This document shows, piece by piece, positions 52,795 through 60,889 of a stretch of DNA of 64,000 bases. The position numbers and the translations under genes are program-made. This stretch comes from Pseudoxanthomonas gei. Its GTDB lineage: Bacteria > Pseudomonadota > Gammaproteobacteria > Xanthomonadales > Xanthomonadaceae. Below the pieces are notes generated by a model that was given only the letters and a program-made list of their open reading frames with translations, did no database searches and was not told the origin of the DNA. The DNA is taken from positions 496,001-560,000 of the forward strand of contig NZ_QOVG01000001.1 of NCBI RefSeq assembly GCF_010119615.1. The letters are read 5' to 3'. Each line of letters begins with the position of its first letter. Position 1 is the first letter of the stretch.

Positions 52795-53429
52795 GTGCGG
52801 GTACGCTCCCGGGTAGCGCTTTCGGAATCGACCAGGGGTCGAAGTTCGGCATCGATGGCCTCGCGGGCACGGAATATGCGCGAGCGCACGGTGCCGATGG
52901 GGCAATCCATTTTCTGCGCGATCTCGTCGTAACTCAGGCCATCGACCTCGCGCAGGGTGATGGCGGTCCGCAGCTCTTCCGGCAACGCATCCACGGCCTT
53001 CATCACCGTGCGCTCCAGCTCCTGGCGCATGAGCTCGCGTTCCGGCGTATCGGTGTCGCGCAGGCGGCTGCCCGTGTCGTATTGCTCAGCATCGCTGGCG
53101 TCTACGTCGTCGGTTGGCGGACGGCGGTTGTGGGCGACTAGATGGTTCTTGGCTGTATTCACTGCGATCCGGTGTAACCAGGTATAGAACTGGGCATCGC
53201 CGCGGAAATTCCCAATGGCGCGGTAAGCGCGCATGAAAGTGTCCTGGGCAACATCCTGGCATTCGCTCCAGTCATGGATATAGCGTCCGATCAGGGCGAT
53301 GATCCGATGCTGGTACTTGCGCACCAGCAGGTCGAACGCCGCACTGTCGCCACGCTGCACCCGCCTGACCAGTTCAAGGTCCAGTTCCTGCGGTGGGGCT
53401 GTTTCGGTTTGGGTAAGCACATCGGCCAT
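52791..53429 (-). CDS. rpoE: RNA polymerase sigma factor RpoE (sigma-E/AlgU)
   Basis: A 212-residue ECF sigma factor. Region 2 reads DLLVRKYQHRIIALIGRYIHDWSECQDVAQDTFMRAYRAI..., and region 4 reads LPEELRTAITLREVDGLSYDEIAQKMDCPIGTVRSRIFRARE, both close to E. coli RpoE and Pseudomonas AlgU. It directs the envelope-stress regulon. ATG 53429 is preceded by aggag; a GTG four codons earlier is the alternative. A sigma-E-type promoter at 53471-53497 suggests that it activates its own operon. Confidence 0.95.
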   Translation of the reverse strand: MADVLTQTETAPPQELDLELVRRVQRGDSAAFDLLVRKYQHRIIALIGRYIHDWSECQDVAQDTFMRAYRAIGNFRGDAQFYTWLHRIAVNTAKNHLVAHNRRPPTDDVDASDAEQYDTGSRLRDTDTPERELMRQELERTVMKAVDALPEELRTAITLREVDGLSYDEIAQKMDCPIGTVRSRIFRAREAIDAELRPLVDSESATRERTRT

Positions 53430-53470
53430 GCCGGGCCGCACTCCTGTCGGCTCGGCTGATGACCGAGCAC

Positions 53471-53497
53471 TGTGACCGCCACTGCGGGGAAAAGTTC
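53471..53497 (-). promoter_or_regulatory. Sigma-E-type promoter of rpoE (autoregulation)
   Basis: On the minus strand GAACTT (53497-53492) is separated by 16 bases from TCACA (53475-53471). This fits the RpoE consensus GGAACTT-N15/16-TCnnA except for the first G. The expected start site is about 35 bases before the rpoE ATG. Confidence 0.72.
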
Positions 53498-53593
53498 AGA
53501 AGCACGCGCAAACGGCTTCCTTATCAACGATTTAACCTGAAGACCCGGGTTATGCCCATGCCTGCAGTCATGACCCTGTCAATGAGTGGGGAT

Positions 53594-53623
53594 TTGACGT
53601 GGGTTAAACAACCTCGGGATGAT
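53594..53623 (+). promoter_or_regulatory. Possible sigma-70 promoter of the FadB-like gene
   Basis: TTGACG (53594-53599) and GATGAT (53618-53623) are 18 bases apart and 38 bases before the proposed ATG. The -35 is good and the -10 is weak. Confidence 0.35.
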
Positions 53624-53660
53624 AGTCGCCTTCCCCATACGCGAACGGATGGTTTTGATC

Positions 53661-55727
53661 ATGGCAGCTAGCTTCGATGGGCTCCGATTCAGTCATTGGC
53701 AAACGGAGTCACGCGAGGACGGCATCGTCGTGCTGAGCCTTGATCGCCAGGGGGCTGCGGTCAATGCCCTGTCGCAGGATGTGTTGATCGAACTGGGCGA
53801 CCTGGTCGAACGCATTGCCATCGATCCGCCCAAGGGCGTGGTGATCCGTTCCGCTAAGACGGCAGGCTTCATTGCCGGCGCCGACCTGAAGGAATTCCAG
53901 GAATTCGATCGCAAGGGCACGGTCAACGATGCGATCCGCCGCGGCCAGGCCGTCTTCCAGAAACTCTCGGAGCTTCCCTGCCCCACCGTGGCGGCGATAC
54001 ATGGGCACTGCATGGGCGGCGGCACTGAAATCTCGCTGGCCTGCCGTTACCGCGTAGCGTCCAATGATCCCTCCACGCGCATTGGCCTGCCGGAAGTAAT
54101 GCTCGGCATTTTCCCCGGGTGGGGAGGCAGCGCGCGCTTGCCGCGCCTGATTGGTGCCCCCGCGGCGATGGACCTGATGCTTACCGGCCGCACCTTATCG
54201 GCATCGGCTGCCAAGGCTACGGGCCTGGTGGACAAAGTAGTGGAGCCTGCCCTTTTGCTCGACGCCGCCGTCGCCCTGGTGCAGAAGGGAACGCAACGCG
54301 CGTTCAAGCAACGCGCAACGGCCTGGGCCACGAATACATGGCTGGCCAGGCAGTCGCTGGCGCCGCAGATGGCCAAGCAGGTTGCGCGCAAGGCACGCAA
54401 GGAACACTACCCTGCCCCGTATGCGCTGATCGATACCTGGAAACGCAGCGGCGGCAGCAACATCCAGGCGCGCCTGGATGCCGAACGCCGTGGCGTGGTG
54501 AAGCTGGCGGCGACGCCCACCGCACGCAATCTGATCCGCATCTTCTTCCTGCAGGAGCGCCTCAAGGGTCAAGGTGGCAAGGAACATGGCATCAAGCACG
54601 TACACGTGGTCGGCGCCGGCGTCATGGGCGGCGACATCGCGGCGTGGTCAGCCTACAAGGGTTTCGAAGTAACCCTGCAGGATCGCGAGCAGCGTTTCAT
54701 CGACGGCGCACTTACCCGGGCCGCGGAGCTGTTCAACAAGCGCGTGAAGGATGATTCGAAACGGCCGGCGGTCGTCGCCCGCCTGAAGGGCGATCTGGCC
54801 GGAGAAGGCGTGGCGGTTGCCGACCTGGTGATCGAGGCGATCATCGAGAACCCCGAGGCCAAGCGCGATCTCTACCAGTCGGTCGAACCCCGGTTGAAGC
54901 CCGATGCCCTGCTCACCACCAACACCTCGTCCATCCCGCTGACCGAGCTGCGCGAACACATCCAGCGCCCTGCGCAGTTCGCGGGCCTGCATTACTTCAA
55001 CCCGGTCGCCCAGATGCCGCTGGTGGAAATCATCCGCCATGACGGCATGTCGCCGGAGACAGAAAAGCGCCTGGCCGGCTTCTGCAAGGCCATCGACAAG
55101 CTGGCCGTGCCGGTTGCCGGCACGCCGGGCTTCCTGGTAAACCGGGTGCTGTTCCCCTACATGCTGGAAGCGGTCACCGCGTATTCGGAAGGCATTCCGG
55201 GCCCGGTGATCGACAAGGCCGCCGTGAAGTTCGGCATGCCGATGGGACCCATCGAACTCATCGACACAGTCGGCTTGGATGTCGCCGCGGGCGTAGGCAA
55301 GGAGCTTGCGCCGTTCCTCGGGCTGCCGATCCCCGCGGCCCTGTCCGCTCCGCCGGAAGCCGGCAAGCGCGGCAAGAAGGATGGCCAGGGGCTGTACAAA
55401 TGGGAAAACGGCAAGGCGATCAAGCCTGAGGTGGCCAAGGACTACCAGGCCCCATCGGACCTCGAGGATCGCCTGATCCTGCCGCTGCTCAATGAAGCCG
55501 TGGCCTGCCTGCACGACGGCGTGGTCAGCGATCCGGACCTGCTGGACGCCGGCGTCATCTTCGGCACCGGCTTCGCACCGTTCCGCGGGGGTCCGATCCA
55601 GTACATCAAGGCTGCGGGCGCCGATGCGCTGGTCGAGAAGCTCAAGGCGCTGCAGGGGCGCTACGGTGATCGTTTCTCGCCGCGCCCCGGCTGGGACTCG
55701 CCAACACTGCGGAAACCGACCGTCTGA
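53661..55727 (+). CDS. Fatty acid oxidation multifunctional protein (FadB/FadJ type)
   Basis: A 688-residue fusion. The N-terminal enoyl-CoA hydratase domain (to about 200) has the oxyanion signature IHGHCMGGGTEISLACRYRVA and a later PEVMLGIFPGWGG. The 3-hydroxyacyl-CoA dehydrogenase domain starts at KHVHVVGAGVMGGDIAAW, continues with NTSSIPLTEL and GLHYFNPV, and has a C-terminal half after GTPGFLVNRVLFPY. It performs two successive beta-oxidation steps. No thiolase gene (fadA) is adjacent. The start is uncertain: ATGs lie at 53649 and 53661. Confidence 0.92.
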   Translation: MAASFDGLRFSHWQTESREDGIVVLSLDRQGAAVNALSQDVLIELGDLVERIAIDPPKGVVIRSAKTAGFIAGADLKEFQEFDRKGTVNDAIRRGQAVFQKLSELPCPTVAAIHGHCMGGGTEISLACRYRVASNDPSTRIGLPEVMLGIFPGWGGSARLPRLIGAPAAMDLMLTGRTLSASAAKATGLVDKVVEPALLLDAAVALVQKGTQRAFKQRATAWATNTWLARQSLAPQMAKQVARKARKEHYPAPYALIDTWKRSGGSNIQARLDAERRGVVKLAATPTARNLIRIFFLQERLKGQGGKEHGIKHVHVVGAGVMGGDIAAWSAYKGFEVTLQDREQRFIDGALTRAAELFNKRVKDDSKRPAVVARLKGDLAGEGVAVADLVIEAIIENPEAKRDLYQSVEPRLKPDALLTTNTSSIPLTELREHIQRPAQFAGLHYFNPVAQMPLVEIIRHDGMSPETEKRLAGFCKAIDKLAVPVAGTPGFLVNRVLFPYMLEAVTAYSEGIPGPVIDKAAVKFGMPMGPIELIDTVGLDVAAGVGKELAPFLGLPIPAALSAPPEAGKRGKKDGQGLYKWENGKAIKPEVAKDYQAPSDLEDRLILPLLNEAVACLHDGVVSDPDLLDAGVIFGTGFAPFRGGPIQYIKAAGADALVEKLKALQGRYGDRFSPRPGWDSPTLRKPTV

Positions 55728-55783
55728 TTGCCCCGGCAGGACGGACTACCCTCCATTCCCAACCAAAGACGGACTCATACCCA

Positions 55784-55957
55784 ATGTTCAACCTCAGTGC
55801 TCCCACCGCGGGCATGTTCTTTATTTCACTCTTGCTGGGCGGCATCGGCGTGGCGGCCAAGCTCGGCTATATCCCCGCGCTGGCTGGCCAGGCGTTCTGG
55901 ATACTGTGTGGCGGGCTGGCCGTATTGATAGCCGGAAATCTGTTCAAGGGGCTTTGA
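55784..55957 (+). CDS. 57-residue hydrophobic membrane protein
   Basis: An ATG at 55784 opens a 57-codon frame ending at 55957. It begins MFNLSAPTAGMFFISLLLGG and ends AGNLFKGL. Two hydrophobic segments (about 10-28 and 36-53) are joined by a short loop with KLGYIPALAGQAF, a helical-hairpin membrane protein. I do not recognise a family. Support comes from its membrane-helix composition, its position 57 bases after the FadB-like gene and a strong terminator 14 bases after its stop. Co-transcription with the beta-oxidation gene is likely. Confidence 0.72.
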   Translation: MFNLSAPTAGMFFISLLLGGIGVAAKLGYIPALAGQAFWILCGGLAVLIAGNLFKGL

Positions 55958-55970
55958 AGCAACATGACCT

Positions 55971-56010
55971 GCAATGAAAAAAGCCCGGCATGCCGGGCTT
56001 TTTTCATTGC
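55971..56010. terminator. Perfect 40-bp palindrome, bidirectional rho-independent terminator
   Basis: The 20 bases gcaatgaaaaaagcccggca (55971-55990) are followed by their exact inverse (55991-56010). The central gcccggc/gccgggc stem is flanked by A6 on one side and T6 on the other. Both strands therefore show a hairpin with a T-run, serving the small membrane gene on plus and pilZ on minus. Confidence 0.97.
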
Positions 56011-56030
56011 TTCCAGACGGCCCGCCAGCT

Positions 56031-56390
56031 CTACATCGTGCTGGTGGGCTTGTCCGCGTTGAGGGTGCCGGCCAACAGCGTTTCGATCTTGCTCTTCACC
56101 GCTTCGCCTTCACTGGTATCGGCGAACTGCACGCCAATACCGGCAACCCGTGCGCCCTGTGCGCCTACGGGGGTCACCCAGATCACCTTGCCGGCGACCG
56201 GCAGGCGCTCGCTGGAATCGGGAAGCGTGAGCAGCACGAACACCTCGTCGCCCAGGAAATAACGCTTGGGCGTGGGCACGAAGATGCCGCCGTTCTTCAC
56301 GTATGGAATGTAGGCGTTGTACAGCGCCGCCTTGTCCTTGACCGCCAGGGACAGGATGCCCTGCCGTCCACCACCCGCTACTGCATTCAC
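56031..56390 (-). CDS. pilZ: Type IV pilus PilZ-domain protein
   Basis: A 119-residue single PilZ domain (LSLAVKDKAALYNAYIPYVKNGGIFVPT, FVLLTLPDSSERLPVAGKVIWVTP, GIGVQF). The usual c-di-GMP-binding RxxxR and DxSxxG motifs are absent. This matches the short xanthomonad PilZ needed for type IV pili, which does not bind c-di-GMP itself and works through FimX/PilB. GTG 56390 overlaps the holB stop as GTGA, the conserved holB-pilZ coupling. Confidence 0.93.
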   Translation of the reverse strand: MNAVAGGGRQGILSLAVKDKAALYNAYIPYVKNGGIFVPTPKRYFLGDEVFVLLTLPDSSERLPVAGKVIWVTPVGAQGARVAGIGVQFADTSEGEAVKSKIETLLAGTLNADKPTSTM

Positions 56391-57430
56391 GCCCTATCTC
56401 CTTTGGCGGCCCGGGTCCGGTCAACACCGCGCCAGGCCAAGAGCAAATCCACTATTGCAAGATCGCCGCGAACCGTGGTCCCCAACAGGTCGCGCGTACG
56501 GTTTGCGGCATCGAACCACGTTGCCAGCTTGTGCAATCGGGCCGGATCGGTCAAGCCGGCAGTGCCCGCCTGCGCCAGCACCAGGTCGGCCGCGTGGCTC
56601 AGGCGAAGGTCGGCGTGCTCATCGGAAGCCCAGCGTTGCGCGGTTTCAATGACGCCGATGTCGCCACGCTCCAGCTTCTCCAGGTCGCTGGCCACCGACT
56701 TCCTGAGGGCCATGCCACCGTCCCGCAGCCACTCATCCGCCAGGCCGGGATGGCCGCGCGCCGCGCCAAGCGCTTCCTCTGCATCCTTGCTGGAATGCCC
56801 CGAACTGACCAGCCAGGCCAGCGCTTCGTCCATGGGGGGCAACTTGAATTCGAGCTTCTGGCAGCGACTGCGGATGGTCGCCGAAAGGCTGGCGGGCTGC
56901 GCACTGATCAACCACAGGTAACGTCCGGGCACGGGCTCCTCGAGTGTCTTCAACAAGGCGTTGCTGGCGCTCTCGTTCATGGCCTCGGCCGGATCGATGA
57001 TGGTGACCAGTGCCTCGCCATATTGCGGTGTCTTGGCAAGCCGTTCGGACAACACGCGCACCTGGTCCACCACGATCTGGGTGAGTTGGCGCGCCGGCGA
57101 AGGGCTCATGCGCCAGGCATGGCCGAGGAAGATCACATCCGGATGGGTTGGATGCCCGTGGGGATGGGCCAGGGATTTGTCGGGCCGCAACTCCAGGTTC
57201 TCGCGCTGCGAACGCGACAGATAGAGCAGGCAACCCCGGCACTTTCCGCATGGCTGGTGGCCGACCCGGGCGGTGCAAAGCACGTACTGGGCCAGGTGCT
57301 CGGCCACGGCGCGCTTGCCCAGGCCCTTGGGCCCGCAGATCAGCAGGCCATGGCCCAGGCGACCGGCCTCCAGCGCCACGACCGCCTGTTCGTAGGCACG
57401 CTGTTGCCAGGGTGAGAATTCAGTACGCAT
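56387..57430 (-). CDS. holB: DNA polymerase III subunit delta'
   Basis: A 347-residue clamp-loader subunit. An AAA+ P-loop-like motif reads LICGPKGLGKRAVAEHLA. Zinc-module cysteines are in CGKCRGCLLY with a preceding CTARVG. Sensor regions include NALLKTLEEP and an IRSRCQKLEF arginine finger. It loads the sliding clamp together with the tau/gamma and delta subunits. ATG 57430 is preferred over 57451 because of the adjacent G-rich site and the family start (MRTEFSPWQQ). Confidence 0.93.
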   Translation of the reverse strand: MRTEFSPWQQRAYEQAVVALEAGRLGHGLLICGPKGLGKRAVAEHLAQYVLCTARVGHQPCGKCRGCLLYLSRSQRENLELRPDKSLAHPHGHPTHPDVIFLGHAWRMSPSPARQLTQIVVDQVRVLSERLAKTPQYGEALVTIIDPAEAMNESASNALLKTLEEPVPGRYLWLISAQPASLSATIRSRCQKLEFKLPPMDEALAWLVSSGHSSKDAEEALGAARGHPGLADEWLRDGGMALRKSVASDLEKLERGDIGVIETAQRWASDEHADLRLSHAADLVLAQAGTAGLTDPARLHKLATWFDAANRTRDLLGTTVRGDLAIVDLLLAWRGVDRTRAAKGDRA

Positions 57431-57487
57431 GCCGCCCCCCGCAAGAAACATGCCGCCGCTTCGCCGCCTGCGGAGGAGGCAAAGGAC

Positions 57488-58135
57488 TCACGGGTTCGCC
57501 TCAAGCCAGCTGGTGACCGCGCCGTGTACAGCGGCACCCACGGCCGCAGGCGGCTGGCCGGCATCGATCACCCGGAACCGCTCGGGCTCGGCAAGGGCGC
57601 GCTTGCGGAATCCTTCCCGCACGCGCTCGAAGAAGTCGTCCTGTTCGCTTTCGATCCGGTCCGGCCAAAGATCGCGGCCGCTGGTGCGCGCCCGGCCTTC
57701 GCGCACGTCCAGGTCCAGCAGCAAGGTGAGTCCTGGTTTCAGTCCCACCACCCTGCGCTCGAGCTCCTCTACCAGGGCGCGATCCAGCCCGCGGCCATCG
57801 GACTGATAGGCATAGCTGGAATCGGTGAAACGGTCGGTAACCACGTAGGCGCCGCGCTGCAGCGCCGGGCGGATGACCTCGCGTACATGCTGCGAACGCG
57901 AGGCGAACATCAGCAGCAGTTCGGTCTCAGGCGCCAGCGGCTCCTCATGGGAACTCAACAACAGCTCGCGGATGCGCTCGGCCAGCGGCGTGCCGCCAGG
58001 CTCGCGGGTCAGCACCACTTCATGGCCGCGAGACTGCAACAGTTCGCGGATTGCGGCGATGGCACTGGTCTTGCCAGCACCCTCGCCGCCCTCGAGGCTG
58101 ATCAGGCGCGGATGCTTCAGCAGGGCTTCCCTCAT
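57488..58135 (-). CDS. tmk: Thymidylate kinase
   Basis: A 215-residue kinase converting dTMP to dTDP. The P-loop is LEGGEGAGKTS, the DR(Y/F) motif is TDRFTDSSYAYQ, and the lid region is GRDLWPDRIESEQDDFF. The start overlaps the mltG stop as ATGA. The order mltG-tmk-holB-pilZ is the standard gammaproteobacterial one. Confidence 0.96.
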   Translation of the reverse strand: MREALLKHPRLISLEGGEGAGKTSAIAAIRELLQSRGHEVVLTREPGGTPLAERIRELLLSSHEEPLAPETELLLMFASRSQHVREVIRPALQRGAYVVTDRFTDSSYAYQSDGRGLDRALVEELERRVVGLKPGLTLLLDLDVREGRARTSGRDLWPDRIESEQDDFFERVREGFRKRALAEPERFRVIDAGQPPAAVGAAVHGAVTSWLEANP

Positions 58136-59229
58136 TGCTGCGGCTCTTCCTGCGGCAACGCCGGGCGTCGCAGCTGCTGCAGGTAGCGCGCGACGGCAGC
58201 GTTGTGCCCGTCCAGCGTGGGCGAGAACACGTGGCTGCCACTGCCATCACCCAGCGCAACGAAGAACAGCGCGTCGCCCTGGGCTGGATTCACAGCCGCG
58301 CGCAGTGCATCGATGCCCGGCATGGCGATGGGCGTGGGAGTCAGGCCGGCACGCGTGTAGGTGTTGTAGGGCGTATCGGTGAGCAGGTCGCGACGGCGGA
58401 TATTGCCGTCATAGGTGCTGCCGATTCCATAGATCACGGTCGGATCGGTCTGCAGTTTCATTCCCAGCTTCAGGCGACGGGCGAACACGCCGGCAATCTG
58501 CGGGCGCTCGGAGGCCAGCCCGGTTTCCTTCTCGATGATGGAGGCCAGTATCAAGGCCTCGTCCGCCGATTTCAGTGGCACGTCCCGGGCGCGCGCGCTC
58601 CATGCTTCCGCAAGCACTTTCTCCATTGCATCATGGGCGCGCCTGAGCACGTCCGCGTCGCTGTCGCCGCGCGAGTAGACATAGGTCTCGGGAAGGAACC
58701 TGCCTTCCGGATGTTGCCCCGCATGCCCCAGCAAGGTCATCAACGCGGCATCGTCCAGCGCGGTGGTTTCATGCAGCAGCGGCGTGGCCGCATTGATCGC
58801 TGCGCGCAACTGGCGGATGTTCCAGCCTTCGACAATGGTGAAGCGGTAGTTGATGACCTTGCCGTTGCGCATGTTCAGCAACAACTGGCGTGGCGTGAGG
58901 CCCGGCGCCAAGGCATATTCGCCCACCTTCAGGCTGCCGGCCACGTCGAGTTGGCGAGCCAGTGTGCGCCACTCCAGGTCCTGACCCTGGTCAACGCCCG
59001 CCGCGCGCAACTTGCGCAGCACGCCCGGGAACGAATCGCCGGATGCCACCACCACGCTGTCTCCTGCCTGCAGGCCTGCAATGGGCCGGTCGCTGAAGCC
59101 GGTGTAGCGCTGCAGCAGCCACGCGCCGCCTGCGGCCGCCAGTGCGAGCAGGACCAGACAACCTATGACGAACGCACGGCAACCGCGCTTGGGAGCTGGG
59201 GACACGATTTCCTCGGACGATTGGGTCAT
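58132..59229 (-). CDS. mltG: Endolytic murein transglycosylase
   Basis: A 365-residue YceG-family enzyme. One N-terminal membrane span (about 19-38) is followed by a LysM-like subdomain and a catalytic domain with the key glutamate in ASIIEKETG and the later DPTVIYG and TPTPIAMPG motifs. It cuts nascent glycan strands and sets their length at the inner membrane. Coupled to tmk. Confidence 0.95.
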   Translation of the reverse strand: MTQSSEEIVSPAPKRGCRAFVIGCLVLLALAAAGGAWLLQRYTGFSDRPIAGLQAGDSVVVASGDSFPGVLRKLRAAGVDQGQDLEWRTLARQLDVAGSLKVGEYALAPGLTPRQLLLNMRNGKVINYRFTIVEGWNIRQLRAAINAATPLLHETTALDDAALMTLLGHAGQHPEGRFLPETYVYSRGDSDADVLRRAHDAMEKVLAEAWSARARDVPLKSADEALILASIIEKETGLASERPQIAGVFARRLKLGMKLQTDPTVIYGIGSTYDGNIRRRDLLTDTPYNTYTRAGLTPTPIAMPGIDALRAAVNPAQGDALFFVALGDGSGSHVFSPTLDGHNAAVARYLQQLRRPALPQEEPQQ

Positions 59230-59311
59230 GGAGTGCAGGATACCTTGCGCCCCGTTGAATTTAGGAAGCGCCCACGCCCTGGAGCACCAGCGACCTTTCC
59301 CAGCCAGCCGC

Positions 59312-60694
59312 TCAGCGGCCCAACGCCTGCAAGGGTCCCAGCGCTTTCAGCATGCCGCGCGCCTTGGCCCGGGTCTCGTCCAGTTCACGCTCGGGAATGG
59401 AGTCGGCGACGATGCCGGCACCGGTGCGGAACACCACGTTGCTGCCGCCTCCTTCAGCGGGAAATATCTCCGCGCTGCGGATCAGGATGTTCAGGTCAAG
59501 GTCGCCATCGCGGTTCAGCCAGCCAAAGGCACCGGTATAGGCGCCGCGCGCCTGGCCTTCGAGCTCGGCGATGATCTGCATGCACCGCACCTTGGGACAG
59601 CCGGTGATGGTGCCACCCGGAAAAGTGGCGCGGATCACTTCGCCCGGCGTCGTGCCCGGACGCAGGCGGCCACGCACGTTGCTGACGATGTGGTGCACGT
59701 GGGCATAGCTTTCCACGGTCATCAGTTCGTCCACTTCCACGCTGCCGGGCTCGCAGACGCGCCCCAGGTCATTGCGCTCCAGGTCGATCAGCATCACGTG
59801 CTCGGCACGCTCCTTGGGATGGCCGACCAGTTCGCGCATGCGTGCGGCATCATCGTCGCCCTCGAAGCGCGGGCGCGTGCCGGCGATGGGCCGCGTTTCG
59901 ACCACCTCGCCACGAACCGAGACCAGCCGTTCAGGCGAGGAGCTGGCGACGGCCCACGCACCAGCAGAGAACAAGCCGGCGAAAGGGGCAGGATTTGCGA
60001 TCCGCAGGCGCGAGTAAAGCGCGGCAGGATCCACGCTTTCCTCGAAGCGGGCGCGCCATGCGCGTGAAAGATTCACTTGGAAGATGTCGCCTGCGGCGAG
60101 GTATCGCAGAATGCGTTCGACTCCGTCGATGAAACGCTGCGGTGGTTCCTCGAGGATTTCCGCCGGCTCACGCCACGGCCCCAGCCCAGGCGCCGAACGC
60201 GAAGCTGCTATGTCGTCGGTTATCGCGGCGAGCAACGCCGTAGATCCGGTTTCGGCCACGGCTACGCAATGGCCGGTGAGCCGGTCGCGCAGGATCGCGG
60301 CGGGACAGCGCAACGCCAGTGCCACTGGAACGGCCCCGGGCCCTGCCGGAAGCGCCAGCACCGGCTCGACCTGCGCGGCAAGTTCGTAGTTGAGCAACAG
60401 CGCCCAGCCGCCCCGGAACGGCCATCGCGGTTCCTCGCGCGGAATCCGCAGGGACTGCCATTCGGCGTCCAGCGCGTCCAGGAAATCCGCTTTAAGCGGT
60501 TGGCCATCCAGCGTTGAAGTGAGCCCATCGATGCCCAGGCGCAGCCCGCTGCCGTCGGTGGCCAGCAGCAGGTCCCACCTGCCCTGCGCCGTGCTGGATG
60601 CAACGGACTCAAGCAGCAGCGGGTAGCGCGACGGGGCCAGGCGATGCAAGCCGAGCAGGTCGGTATCGGCGGGTAGCGAGCGGGATTCGATCAT
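59312..60694 (-). CDS. pabB: Aminodeoxychorismate synthase component I, PIAGT type
   Basis: A 460-residue chorismate-binding enzyme. Core motifs are FQVNLSRAWRA, SSSPERLVSV, PIAGTRPR (PIAGT at 269-273), LIDLERNDLGRVC and GGTITGCPKVRCMQII. With a PabA amidotransferase it makes aminodeoxychorismate for folate. Classical PabB has PIKGT with a catalytic lysine, whereas PIAGT is typical of anthranilate synthase. A PIAGT PabB is known from Stenotrophomonas. The pabB position between fabF and mltG supports PabB over TrpE. No pabC lies in the 82-base gap before mltG. Confidence 0.87.
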   Translation of the reverse strand: MIESRSLPADTDLLGLHRLAPSRYPLLLESVASSTAQGRWDLLLATDGSGLRLGIDGLTSTLDGQPLKADFLDALDAEWQSLRIPREEPRWPFRGGWALLLNYELAAQVEPVLALPAGPGAVPVALALRCPAAILRDRLTGHCVAVAETGSTALLAAITDDIAASRSAPGLGPWREPAEILEEPPQRFIDGVERILRYLAAGDIFQVNLSRAWRARFEESVDPAALYSRLRIANPAPFAGLFSAGAWAVASSSPERLVSVRGEVVETRPIAGTRPRFEGDDDAARMRELVGHPKERAEHVMLIDLERNDLGRVCEPGSVEVDELMTVESYAHVHHIVSNVRGRLRPGTTPGEVIRATFPGGTITGCPKVRCMQIIAELEGQARGAYTGAFGWLNRDGDLDLNILIRSAEIFPAEGGGSNVVFRTGAGIVADSIPERELDETRAKARGMLKALGPLQALGR

Positions 60695-60889
60695 TCGGTA
60701 TTCTTCATCGCGGCATTACCTGGATCCGCCTTGTTTTCGGCTGTCCCCCCCGCATGAGGAAAGGCGACCCGCGCAATCCAGTACTGCATGAATGTCGGAC
60801 GAAGCCCGCTGTAAGCGGCAGCCATCGGCAAGGAGGAATCCGTGCATCTGATTTCCATGCTGCGCTGGCCTTCAGCGGCCGAGCACTAC

